A DNA stretch of 6,000 nucleotides from JBKHJZ01 sp046537875 (GCA_046537875.1 JBKHJZ010000191.1:1-6000), one strand, 5' to 3'. Numbered from the stretch's first letter, positions 1-5,688 are shown. Numbers and translations: made by a program. Notes: generated by a model from the sequence alone, not told the origin.

Positions 1-570
1 CGACTGGGCTGCCTCCAGCGGCGTGACCGGGGCGCTCGGCGACGTCCGGCCGGTGGGGCGCGCACCCGTCGCGGCGAGCACCCCGGCATCGTCCCGCAGG
101 TCGTCGAAGACGATCATCTCCTCGACCGGACCGTGCCCACCGGGGCCGCCCGCGGCGCCGACGCCGGCGGCGACGGCCACCCCGTTGACGGCGCCGACCG
201 CATTGGCCGCACCGACCCCGTTGACGGCGCCGACTCCGTCGACCCAGCCCTGGAACCGGCCGTCGAGGTGGCCCTCGAACCGGCCGTCGAGGTGGCCGTC
301 GAACCTGCCACCGTGCGCCGCGCCCGGCCGGCCGGTCCCGGCCGCCCTCGCCCGAGCCGCGGAGGCTCGCCGGCCGGGGGCCAGCGGAGCGTCACCGTAG
401 GTCGAGCCGTAGGCGCTGTCGTCGTAGACCGGCGTCATGCGCTCGAGCGACCACAGCCGCCGGTTGAAGGATGCGATCGACGCGGTGGGCCGGGCGTCAC
501 GCCGGTTCTCCACCCACTGCGGGACCAGCACCGCCGCCCAGATCACCCCGAGGAGAAGGAAGACTTCCAC
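1..570 (-). CDS. sepX: SepX/GlpR-like membrane-anchored division protein, N-terminal part (runs off left edge)
   Basis: The reading frame is open for 190 codons from a GTG at 570-568 to the window edge, so the C-terminus is missing. Seen: one N-terminal hydrophobic segment (about residues 2-17), then VLVPQW followed by a basic stretch ENRRDARPT and FNRRLWSLER. The rest is low-complexity linker: three 8-residue repeats of type GRFxGHLD (residues 88-111), a Gly/Ala/Val/Asn-rich run (112-148), and an acidic patch VEEMIVFDDLRDD (149-161). Family knowledge: actinobacterial SepX/GlpR proteins have a short N-terminal anchor, a W..VLVP motif and an R.T basic box, and are encoded near galU and the MoeA homologue Glp; they act at the divisome and the cell pole. 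Start chosen because GGAGG (584-580) lies 9 bases upstream and no start codon lies in frame just before it. The family call is inference from the first 45 residues and the neighbourhood; an unrelated single-pass protein is possible. Confidence 0.62.
   Translation of the reverse strand, partial: MEVFLLLGVIWAAVLVPQWVENRRDARPTASIASFNRRLWSLERMTPVYDDSAYGSTYGDAPLAPGRRASAARARAAGTGRPGAAHGGRFDGHLDGRFEGHLDGRFQGWVDGVGAVNGVGAANAVGAVNGVAVAAGVGAAGGPGGHGPVEEMIVFDDLRDDAGVLAATGARPTGRTSPSAPVTPLEAAQS
179..310 (-). repeat. In-frame coding repeats within the SepX/GlpR-like linker
   Basis: Two kinds. A 24-base tandem unit (251-274, 275-298, partial 299-310) encodes GRFxGHLD repeats. A 20-base perfect direct repeat (179-198 and 215-234, 36 bases apart) encodes VGAVNGV units. 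All periods are multiples of three, so the frame is kept: repeat expansion in a coding linker. Confidence 0.9.
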
Positions 571-579
571 GGCACCACG

Positions 580-584
580 CCTCC
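580..584 (-). promoter_or_regulatory. Shine-Dalgarno of the SepX/GlpR-like gene
   Basis: GGAGG on the - strand, 9 bases before the GTG at 570. It is the best ribosome-binding site in the window and fixes a GTG start that an ATG-only search would miss. Confidence 0.7.
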
Positions 585-601
585 GGCCAGTTCCTGCTGC
601 G

Positions 602-607
602 ACCGTA
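602..607 (-). promoter_or_regulatory. Putative -10 element for the SepX/GlpR-like gene
   Basis: TACGGT on the - strand matches the actinobacterial TANNNT -10 pattern and would give a leader of about 25 bases carrying the GGAGG site. It lies inside a small hairpin, GCGACC/GGTCGC (599-604 with 610-615, loop of 5). No recognisable -35. The same hexamer occurs upstream of galU. Weak evidence on its own in a GC-rich genome. Confidence 0.3.
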
Positions 608-639
608 CAGGTCGCCGGCCTCGCGCGGGTGGATGGTCG

Positions 640-665
640 TCAGATGTCGAGGTCGGGGTCGACGC
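640..665 (-). repeat. Direct-repeat copy of the moaC 3' end
   Basis: 26 bases identical to 708-733, offset by 68. The upstream copy holds the last codons and the stop of moaC (VDPDLDI plus TGA); this copy lies 42 bases beyond the moaC stop, in a different frame relative to moaC. Nothing else in the gap resembles a gene. Confidence 0.95.
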
Positions 666-707
666 GCGCGAGCCCTCGAATGCCGGGCAGGTCGATGCGG
701 AGAACCC

Positions 708-733
708 TCAGATGTCGAGGTCGGGGTCGACGC
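708..733 (-). repeat. Direct-repeat copy inside the moaC 3' end
   Basis: 26-base perfect match to 640-665. It encodes the last residues and the stop codon of MoaC. Confidence 0.95.
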
Positions 734-1211
734 CGTCGTGGCGCCGGTAGGTGCCGCTGCGGCCGCCGGTCTTCTCCCACAGGGCCACCTCGCCGATGAC
801 CATGCTGCGATCGACCGACTTGCACATGTCGTAGATGGTCAGGCAGGCCACCGAGCAGGCGGTCATCGCCTCCATCTCGACCCCCGTCCGGTCGACCGTC
901 TCGACGTGCGCCTCGACCTCGATGTAGTCGTCCTCGATCCGGAAGTTCACCAGCACGGATCCGACCAGCAGCGGGTGGCACAGCGGGATGAGCTCCGGCG
1001 TGCGCTTGGCCGCCTGGATGCCGGCGACCCGGGCAACCGCCAGCACGTCGCCCTTGTTGATGGCGCCCCGCGCCACCAGCGACGTCGTGTCGGACCGCAT
1101 GTGCACGCGCCCCCGGGCGACCGCCCGTCGGTGGCTCGGCTCCTTCGGGGTGACGTCGACCATCCGGGCTCGTCCGAGAGGGTCGAGGTGCGTGAGCCCG
1201 CGTTCTGACAT
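708..1211 (-). CDS. moaC: Cyclic pyranopterin monophosphate synthase MoaC
   Basis: With MoaA, MoaC makes cyclic pyranopterin monophosphate from GTP in the first stage of molybdenum cofactor synthesis: MoaC rearranges 3',8-cyclo-GTP. Cytosolic; a hexamer in known structures. Seen: 167 residues, normal family length. MVDVTPK (17-23), KGDVLAVARVAGIQAAKRT (53-71), ELIPLCHPL (73-81), GVEMEAMTACSVA (110-122), YDMCKSVDRSM (127-137). D128 and K131 coincide with the catalytic Asp and Lys of the E. coli enzyme. The C-terminus ends with an acidic tail, VDPDLDI, that is not part of the usual family core and whose DNA is repeated downstream. ATG at 1211 chosen because the protein then starts a few residues before the conserved MVDVTPK; no Shine-Dalgarno is seen but a TANNNT lies 7 bases upstream. 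A GTG at 1256 is in frame but adds an unconserved stretch. Lies 134 bases after moaA, same direction. Confidence 0.97.
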   Translation of the reverse strand: MSERGLTHLDPLGRARMVDVTPKEPSHRRAVARGRVHMRSDTTSLVARGAINKGDVLAVARVAGIQAAKRTPELIPLCHPLLVGSVLVNFRIEDDYIEVEAHVETVDRTGVEMEAMTACSVACLTIYDMCKSVDRSMVIGEVALWEKTGGRSGTYRRHDGVDPDLDI

Positions 1212-1218
1212 GCAGGAC

Positions 1219-1224
1219 AGACTA
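1219..1224 (-). promoter_or_regulatory. Putative -10 of a leaderless moaC promoter
   Basis: TAGTCT on the - strand matches TANNNT and ends 7 bases before the A of the moaC ATG. This is the spacing at which actinobacterial leaderless mRNAs begin on the start codon. The bases between it and the ATG (GTCCTGC) hold no Shine-Dalgarno. No clear -35. If real, moaC is transcribed independently of moaA. Confidence 0.42.
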
Positions 1225-1270
1225 GTGCTCGCAGCCACGGCTGGCGCCCACGACACCCTCCGGCGACGCC

Positions 1271-1336
1271 CGAACGACCGGCGGTTCCCGAACTGCCCCC
1301 CGCCCCCGGCCCCTCACGCCACCGGCAGGTCGTTCG
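1271..1336 (-). other. moaA-moaC gap: 9-base inverted repeat around a G-run tract
   Basis: CGAACGACC at 1271-1279 is complementary to GGTCGTTCG at 1328-1336. Between them, on the - strand, lie runs of four, five and six G separated by one or two C (1313-1296). In moaA mRNA this sits just after the stop codon. It could act as a structured 3' end, a G-quadruplex or a transcription brake. There is no T-tract, so it is not a standard intrinsic terminator. Confidence 0.35.
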
Positions 1337-1345
1337 TTGGACGCC

Positions 1346-2365
1346 TCAGCCGCCGATCTGGCTCATGCTGCGGCGGGGCCGTACGAACGTGACCTGGCCG
1401 ATCATGTGGCCCGCCCACTTGTCGGCCACGCAGCCTCGCACGGCCTCGTCCAGGTCGGCGTCGGATGCGCCGGAGCGCAGCAGCGCCCGCAGGTCCACCT
1501 CGTCGACCGCGAACAGACACGAGCGCAGCTGGCCGTCGGCCGTCAGCCGGATGCGGTCGCACGACATGCAGAACGGGCGGGTCACCGACGGGATCACGCC
1601 CACCTCGCCCCGTCCGTCGCGGTAGGCGAACCGCTCCGCGGGCTCGGGACCCCGAACGATCGGGTCGACGGGGAACACCTCGCCGATGGCGTCCAGGATC
1701 TCGGCCTGGCTCACCACCGCCTGCTCGCGCCACTGCTCCTGGGCATCGAGCGGCATCCACTCGATGAACCGAACCGTCACACCCCGGTCGCGACCGAAGG
1801 TGGCCAGGTCGACGATCTCGTCGTCGTTGACACCCCGCATGACGACCACGTTGATCTTCACCGGGTCGAGGCCGGCCTCGACCGCGGCGTCGATGCCGTC
1901 GAGCACCCGGTCGAGCTCGTCGCGGCGGGTCAGCTCGACGAAGCGGTCGCGGCGCAGCGTGTCGAGCGAGATGTTCACCCGGCGCAGGCCGGCCGCCCGC
2001 AGGTCGGTGGCCATCGAGCGCAACGTGGCGGCGTTGGTGGTGAGCGCCAGGTCGAGCGGCCGACCCGGTCGGCCGTCCGGCCCGGGCACCCGCAGCGCGG
2101 CCAGCTTCTCCACCAGCACCGGCAGGTGAGCCCGCACCGTGGGCTCACCACCGGTGAGCCGCACCGCGTCGATGCCGAGGCGGTCGACGCACACCCGCGT
2201 GACACGCTCGATCTCCTCGAACGTGAGCACCTCGGAGCGGGGCAGCCAGGTCATGCCCTCCTCGGGCATGCAGTAGGTGCACCGGAAGTTGCAGCGATCG
2301 GTGACCGAGATGCGCAGGTCGCGATGGACGCGGCCATAGCTGTCGGTCAGCGGCTCGATCGCCAT
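1346..2365 (-). CDS. moaA: GTP 3',8-cyclase MoaA (radical SAM)
   Basis: Converts GTP to 3',8-cyclo-7,8-dihydro-GTP with S-adenosylmethionine, the first step of molybdenum cofactor synthesis; cytosolic. Seen: 339 residues, usual length. The radical-SAM cluster motif is CNFRCTYC (C25, C29, C32), the SAM-contacting LTGGEP follows near residue 70, and a second 4Fe-4S site that binds GTP is given by C266, C269 and C283 (CxxC, 13 residues, C). The protein ends in Gly-Gly, the flexible tail needed for activity in this family. All key residues are present. The ATG at 2365 lies 11 bases after the moeA stop codon with no clear Shine-Dalgarno, so translation probably depends on coupling to moeA. moaC follows downstream. 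Confidence 0.98.
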   Translation of the reverse strand: MAIEPLTDSYGRVHRDLRISVTDRCNFRCTYCMPEEGMTWLPRSEVLTFEEIERVTRVCVDRLGIDAVRLTGGEPTVRAHLPVLVEKLAALRVPGPDGRPGRPLDLALTTNAATLRSMATDLRAAGLRRVNISLDTLRRDRFVELTRRDELDRVLDGIDAAVEAGLDPVKINVVVMRGVNDDEIVDLATFGRDRGVTVRFIEWMPLDAQEQWREQAVVSQAEILDAIGEVFPVDPIVRGPEPAERFAYRDGRGEVGVIPSVTRPFCMSCDRIRLTADGQLRSCLFAVDEVDLRALLRSGASDADLDEAVRGCVADKWAGHMIGQVTFVRPRRSMSQIGG

Positions 2366-2376
2366 CGGTGCCCAGG

Positions 2377-3651
2377 CTAGGGGGTAACAGCCCGCAAGGC
2401 GGTCCGCACCGTCGCCGGCTCGCCCAGAAGGATCACCTCGACGGCGTCACCGGCCACCACGCCGTCGCCGTCGGGCAGTACCACCAGGCCGTCGGCACGG
2501 GCGAGCGCCGCCAGCTGGTGCGACCCCTGGCCGCCGGCCGACCGCGCCTCGAGCACGCCCCCCTCCCCGGCGGTCACCACGGCACGGGCGAAGTGGACCT
2601 TGCCGTCCGGCCGGCGGGCGAACCGCTCGGTGGCCCGCGCGGACAGCCGTGGGCGGTGCAGCCGGTCGTCCGCCACCCCGGACAGGCGGCGCAGGCCCGG
2701 CCGGGCGAACAGCTCGAAGCTCACGTGGGCGGACACCGGGTTGCCCGGCAGGCCGAACACCGGCACCCGCCGGCCGTCGGCCCCGCCCGGCGCCGGCAGC
2801 GTCCCGAACGCCAGCGGCTTGGCCGGCCGGATCGCCACCTGCATCCACCGCATGTCGCCGATGCGGTCGAGCACCACCCTCACCAGGTCGATGTCGCCCA
2901 TCGACACGCCCCCGGACGACAGCACCGCGTCGCACCCCCCGACGCCGCGCTCGATCGCACCGGTGATCGCGGCCTCGTCGTCGGGCACCGGCCCGAGGTC
3001 GACCGCCTCGAACCCCGCCTGCGCCACCAGTGCCAGCAGCATCGGCCGGTTCGAGTCGCGGATCTGGCCGGGCCGCAAGGGCGCCGAGCCCTGCACCAGC
3101 TCGTCACCGGTCGACATCACGCCCACCCGCGGACGCGGATGCACGCGCACCTCGGTGACCCCGAGCGAGGCCAGCACGCCGATCCGCGCCGGTGTGAGCT
3201 CGTCGCCGGCGGCGAGCACCTCGTCGCCCGGGCGCACGTCCTCGCCGGCCTCCCGCACGTGGTTCCCCGGTGGCACCCGCTCGAGCAACTCGACCGCGGC
3301 GCCGCCATCGAGCCGCCGGGTCGCCTCGACCATCACCACCGCGTCGGCGCCCTCGGGCATCGGGGCCCCGGTGAAGATGCGCATCGCCTCGCCCGCGGCC
3401 AGCGGGCGCGCCGCCGGGCTGCCGGCGGCCACCTCGGCGACCACCGGCAGGCGCACGGGCGCGTGCGCCACGTCGGCCGCCCGCACCGCGTAGCCGTCCA
3501 TGGCCGTGTTGGCGAACGGGGGCACCGCGTCGCCGGCGACGACCGGCTCGGCCAGCACCCGGCCGCGCGCCTCGCCCGAGGGCATCGTTGTCGGCGGCAG
3601 CGGGGCGCAGCCCGCCAGCACCGTGCCGATCGCCTCGTCCAGCGGGATCAT
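2377..3651 (-). CDS. moeA: MoeA/gephyrin-like molybdopterin molybdotransferase (possible Glp)
   Basis: MoeA inserts molybdate into adenylylated molybdopterin, the last common step of Moco synthesis. Seen: 424 residues with the whole domain set. PPFANTAMDGYAV (44-56) and TGAPMPEGADAVVMVE (94-109) form domain I and its surroundings; the MoaB/MogA-like domain runs from about 174 with GVMSTGDELV (177-186), GQIRDSNRPML (195-205), SSGGVSMGDID (245-255), RPAKPLAFG (275-283) and GLPGNPVSAHVSFE (300-313); a C-terminal beta domain follows (about 330-415). D52, E184 and D253 occupy the conserved acidic positions, so the enzyme looks active. Start: ATG with GGGAG 9 bases upstream; it overlaps the stop of a possible small ORF (ATGA). 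Context: beside galU and upstream of a SepX/GlpR-like gene, the arrangement of corynebacterial Glp, a MoeA homologue that binds SepF and GlpR in cell division. Catalytic and division roles cannot be separated from sequence alone. Confidence 0.96.
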   Translation of the reverse strand: MIPLDEAIGTVLAGCAPLPPTTMPSGEARGRVLAEPVVAGDAVPPFANTAMDGYAVRAADVAHAPVRLPVVAEVAAGSPAARPLAAGEAMRIFTGAPMPEGADAVVMVEATRRLDGGAAVELLERVPPGNHVREAGEDVRPGDEVLAAGDELTPARIGVLASLGVTEVRVHPRPRVGVMSTGDELVQGSAPLRPGQIRDSNRPMLLALVAQAGFEAVDLGPVPDDEAAITGAIERGVGGCDAVLSSGGVSMGDIDLVRVVLDRIGDMRWMQVAIRPAKPLAFGTLPAPGGADGRRVPVFGLPGNPVSAHVSFELFARPGLRRLSGVADDRLHRPRLSARATERFARRPDGKVHFARAVVTAGEGGVLEARSAGGQGSHQLAALARADGLVVLPDGDGVVAGDAVEVILLGEPATVRTALRAVTP

Positions 3652-3803
3652 CGCCCCACGCTCCCGGCCGCGACCCCCGCGACCGCCGCGACCGCCGGAC
3701 CCCCCGCGCCTACCTCGACCACCTCGACCTCCGGGACGTCCACAGGACCCGCAACCGCGTCGACCACGTGGATCGCCCCGACCAGCTCGACCACGCCGAT
3801 CAC
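3648..3803 (-). CDS. Possible 51-residue valine-rich small ORF between galU and moeA
   Basis: Starts with GTG overlapping the galU stop (GTGA) and ends with TGA overlapping the moeA start (ATGA), so it exactly fills the intergenic gap. The product is rich in Val, Ala, Gly and Glu. Segments such as VIGVVELVGAI and VDVPEVEVVEV precede an Ala/Gly/Val run near residues 35-48. Almost every codon begins with G. No cysteine and no known motif; not recognised. In favour: perfect 4-base coupling at both ends inside a tight operon. Against: at this GC content a 52-codon open frame is common by chance, the codon pattern is partly simple repeat (GTCGAG, GTCGCG), and there is no Shine-Dalgarno for its GTG apart from coupling. 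It might instead be a low-complexity spacer. Confidence 0.3.
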   Translation of the reverse strand: MIGVVELVGAIHVVDAVAGPVDVPEVEVVEVGAGGPAVAAVAGVAAGSVGR

Positions 3804-4708
3804 GGCTCCGACCGGCCCGGCGCTCGCAGCAACCCCCGGCGGCTCACCACGTCGGCCAGGAACGAGCCGAACTCCGGGCCGATGTCGTCGCGGTCCAGCG
3901 CCAGCTCCACCGTGGCGCGCAGGTAGTCGAGCTTCTTGCCGATGTCGAAGCGCCCCACCTCGAACACGTAGCCGTAGACCGGTTCCTCCTCCAGCAGGAT
4001 CGCGATGGCGTCGGTGAGCTGGATCTCCCCGCCGACCCCCGGCTTGGTGCGCTCCAGGGCCTCGAAGATTCGCGAGGTGAACACGTAGCGCCCCATCACG
4101 GCCAGGTCCGACGGCGCCTCCTCGGGGGCCGGCTTCTCCACGATGCCCCGCACCCGCACCAGCCCGTCGTCCACCGGCTCGACGTCCGCACAGCCGTACG
4201 AGGAGATCTCCTCGAGCGGGAACGACTTGAACGCGACGATCGACGCACGCCGCCGCTCGTACGCGGCGATCATGTCCTGCAGCACCGTCGACCGGTCGTC
4301 CATGATGTCGTCGCCCAGCATCACCGCGAACGGCTCGTCGCCCACGTGCTTGCGCGCCACCGAGACCGCGTGGCCCAGCCCGAGCGGCTCCCCTTGGCGC
4401 ACGTAGTGGATGTCGGCCAGCTCGGCGAGCTCGCGTATCTCGCTCAGCTCCCCCTGCTTGCCCGACGCCTCGAGCGACACCTCCAGTTCGATCGACCGGT
4501 CGAAGTGGTCCTCGAGGCTGCGCTTCCCGCGCCCGGTGATGATCAGGATGTCGTCGATCCCGGCCCGGACGGCTTCCTCGACGACGTACTGGATGGCCGG
4601 CTTGTCGACGACCGGCAGCATCTCCTTGGGCTGCGCCTTGGTGGCCGGGAGGAACCGGGTGCCGAGACCAGCGGCCGGTATGACGGCTTTGCGGACGGTC
4701 GTCGCCAT
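3800..4708 (-). CDS. galU: UTP-glucose-1-phosphate uridylyltransferase GalU
   Basis: Makes UDP-glucose from UTP and glucose 1-phosphate; cytosolic; supplies glucosyl units for polysaccharides, glycolipids and trehalose. Seen: 302 residues, the family length. The nucleotide-binding signature IPAAGLGTRFLPATK (10-24) is followed by PKEMLPVVDKPAIQYVV, then GRGKRSLEDHFD, the Mg-binding LGDD, GIVEKP, GRYVF, GGEIQLTDAI and FDIGKKLDY, in the order of bacterial GalU. Start: ATG at 4708, just before RKAVIPAAG; a weak GAGG lies 10 bases upstream. First gene of a probable galU-(small ORF)-moeA-moaA unit, 203 bases after plsY. Its leader has a 16-base tandem repeat and a hairpin. Confidence 0.98.
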   Translation of the reverse strand: MATTVRKAVIPAAGLGTRFLPATKAQPKEMLPVVDKPAIQYVVEEAVRAGIDDILIITGRGKRSLEDHFDRSIELEVSLEASGKQGELSEIRELAELADIHYVRQGEPLGLGHAVSVARKHVGDEPFAVMLGDDIMDDRSTVLQDMIAAYERRRASIVAFKSFPLEEISSYGCADVEPVDDGLVRVRGIVEKPAPEEAPSDLAVMGRYVFTSRIFEALERTKPGVGGEIQLTDAIAILLEEEPVYGYVFEVGRFDIGKKLDYLRATVELALDRDDIGPEFGSFLADVVSRRGLLRAPGRSEP

Positions 4709-4720
4709 GGGCGTGAGAGC

Positions 4721-4752
4721 CTCGCGTGTCGTGTGGCTCGGGTGTCGTGTGG
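4721..4752 (-). repeat. Two tandem 16-base repeats in the galU leader
   Basis: 4721-4736 and 4737-4752 are the same 16 bases with one mismatch (4725 versus 4741); each contains CCACACGACAC on the - strand. The proximal unit overlaps the weak GAGG of galU. It may be a paired protein-binding site or a slippage duplication in the untranslated leader. Confidence 0.85.
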
Positions 4753-4757
4753 AGAGG

Positions 4758-4780
4758 GGGACGGCGGTGGGGCCCGTCCC
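4758..4780 (-). other. Hairpin in the galU leader
   Basis: GGGACGG (4758-4764) pairs with CCGTCCC (4774-4780): a perfect 7-base stem with a 9-base loop. On the - strand it is followed by a C/T-rich stretch and then the tandem repeats. No U-tract. It could be the 3' end of the plsY transcript, a leader structure of galU, or chance in GC-rich DNA. Confidence 0.3.
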
Positions 4781-4850
4781 GCCGGAGTCCGCCCGGTCCG
4801 CAGGGTCCACCGGGTGGGTCGGGTCCGCCGGGCGTCGGCCGGCACGGGAG

Positions 4851-4856
4851 ACCGTA
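4851..4856 (-). promoter_or_regulatory. Putative -10 element for galU
   Basis: TACGGT on the - strand (TANNNT pattern) lies in an A/T-richer patch of the plsY-galU gap and would give a leader of about 140 bases. It is the same hexamer as that upstream of the SepX/GlpR-like gene. No -35 is evident. The 203-base gap makes a separate galU promoter likely; the exact site is uncertain. Confidence 0.25.
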
Positions 4857-4911
4857 GATCGGTGCGCCCGCCCACGGCGAGCGCGCGCGGACGCACACGC
4901 CGCCGGCGCCG

Positions 4912-5523
4912 TCAGTCGGGAAGCCCCACGCCGTGCTCCTCGCCCCGCAGCAGCCGGCGGATGTTGCCGGCGTGCCGCGCCACGATCACCACCGCGCACA
5001 GCACCAGCGCGCCGACCTCGGTGGCCGGCGATCCGGCCACGGCGGCACCCAGCGGGAGCCCGACGGCAGCAGTGATCGACCCCAGCGCCACCACGCCCGT
5101 CATGCGGGCGACAACCGCGAACGCCAGCGCCGCGCCCAGCAGCGGAAGCGGGAACAGCACGGCCGCCATGCCGGCGCCGGTGGCCACGCCCTTGCCCCCG
5201 TGGAACCGGCGGGTCACGGGGGCGACGTGGCCGAGCAGGGCGGCCACGCCGCAGGCCACGCCCAACCCCCGACCTCCCACCGCCCAGCCGGCGCCCGCCG
5301 CGAGCGCGCCCTTCAGCACGTCGCCGGCCAGGGTGACGGCCCCCGCCCTCCGTCCCGCCGTGCGGTAGACGTTGGTGGCCCCCGGGTTGCCGGAGCCCGC
5401 CGCGGTCGGGTCGACACCGCGCCGCCGCCCCACGACGAGCGCGGTCGGGAGCGTCCCCACCAGGTACGACCCGGCGAGGACGCCGAGGATGACCACGGGG
5501 TGCGTGGCGGCGAGCACGGCCAC
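4912..5523 (-). CDS. plsY: Glycerol-3-phosphate acyltransferase PlsY
   Basis: Transfers the acyl group of acyl-phosphate to glycerol 3-phosphate, giving lysophosphatidate, the first step of phospholipid synthesis; integral membrane enzyme. Seen: 203 residues, usual length, with several Ala/Val/Leu/Gly-rich membrane segments (about 8-31, 76-100, 115-140, 141-163, 168-183). Conserved loops in family order: SGNPGATN (44-51), GDxxKG (67-72), GHxxP (98-102), GGKG (109-112) and RHxxN (183-187). All are intact. The GTG at 5523 is the first possible start: an in-frame TAG lies at 5532-5530. No Shine-Dalgarno is visible. A TAGCAT 4 to 9 bases upstream could be a -10; in that case the GTG at 5517 (codon 3) may be the leaderless start. 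Divergent from the zinc-ribbon gene, with a CIRCE site in the shared region. Confidence 0.95.
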   Translation of the reverse strand: MAVLAATHPVVILGVLAGSYLVGTLPTALVVGRRRGVDPTAAGSGNPGATNVYRTAGRRAGAVTLAGDVLKGALAAGAGWAVGGRGLGVACGVAALLGHVAPVTRRFHGGKGVATGAGMAAVLFPLPLLGAALAFAVVARMTGVVALGSITAAVGLPLGAAVAGSPATEVGALVLCAVVIVARHAGNIRRLLRGEEHGVGLPD

Positions 5524-5578
5524 CCGATGCTACGACCGGCCGCTCACCGGATCGTGGCGGGTGGGGGTCGGCGGGCGG

Positions 5579-5584
5579 TACGCT
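5579..5584 (+). promoter_or_regulatory. Putative -10 element for the FmdB-family gene
   Basis: TACGCT (TANNNT) ends 7 bases before the middle of the left CIRCE arm, so transcription would start inside the operator, as expected where HrcA blocks initiation. No recognisable -35 in the G-rich DNA upstream. Confidence 0.42.
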
Positions 5585-5609
5585 GGCACTCGCACCGCGC
5601 GAGTGCTAA
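5583..5609 (+). promoter_or_regulatory. CIRCE operator (HrcA-binding site)
   Basis: CTGGCACTC, 9 bases, GAGTGCTAA. The consensus is TTAGCACTC-N9-GAGTGCTAA: the right arm matches 9 of 9 and the left arm 7 of 9, with the correct spacer length. HrcA represses chaperone genes through this element and releases it on heat stress. It lies about 90 bases upstream of the FmdB-family ATG and 60 bases from plsY on the other side. The target is most likely the + strand gene, because a -10 (5579-5584) abuts the site. Confidence 0.85.
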
Positions 5610-5658
5610 TCCACCCGGCACGCACGGCGCTCGCACCAGACCCACACGCCAACCCTGC

Positions 5659-5677
5659 CGGCCCGGCCACCGGGCCG
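5659..5677 (+). other. Strong GC hairpin in the leader of the FmdB-family gene
   Basis: CGGCCCGG (5659-5666) pairs perfectly with CCGGGCCG (5670-5677) around a CCA loop. It lies between the CIRCE site and the Shine-Dalgarno, 11 bases before the latter. The stem does not cover the ribosome site, so a role in mRNA stability or pausing is as likely as translational control. Confidence 0.45.
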
Positions 5678-5688
5678 CCGAGCCCACC

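Noticed and set aside
179..310. Repeats resembling a short CRISPR-like array
   Set aside because: Units are adjacent or in codon-multiple spacing within a coding frame, with no unique spacers and no cas genes.
599..615. Hairpin as a terminator after moaC
   Set aside because: Only a 6-base stem with no T-tract, and it overlaps the likely -10 of the next gene.
23..750. Overlapping + strand frames opposite the SepX/GlpR-like gene
   Set aside because: Pro/Ala/Thr low-complexity products; the - strand frame has a membrane anchor, a good GGAGG site and a family signature.
640..981. 113-codon - strand frame overlapping moaC and ending in the same VDPDLDI as MoaC
   Set aside because: Alternative frame of moaC. 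The shared tail results from the 26-base direct repeat, which I report instead.
1337..2380. 347-codon open frame on the + strand opposite moaA
   Set aside because: Covers almost the same span as moaA, which has all its cluster cysteines; shadow frame.
2368..4017. 549-codon open frame on the + strand opposite moeA
   Set aside because: Mirror frame of moeA; composition His/Arg/Pro-rich, no motif, no ribosome site.
3500..5368. 622-codon open frame on the + strand opposite galU and plsY
   Set aside because: Antisense to two genes with complete conserved motifs; product is Arg/Pro/His-rich without any domain. An effect of high GC content.
5583..5609. CIRCE acting mainly on plsY
   Set aside because: The -10 that touches the operator reads toward the FmdB-family gene, and family knowledge links that gene to heat shock; an effect on plsY is not excluded but nothing supports it.
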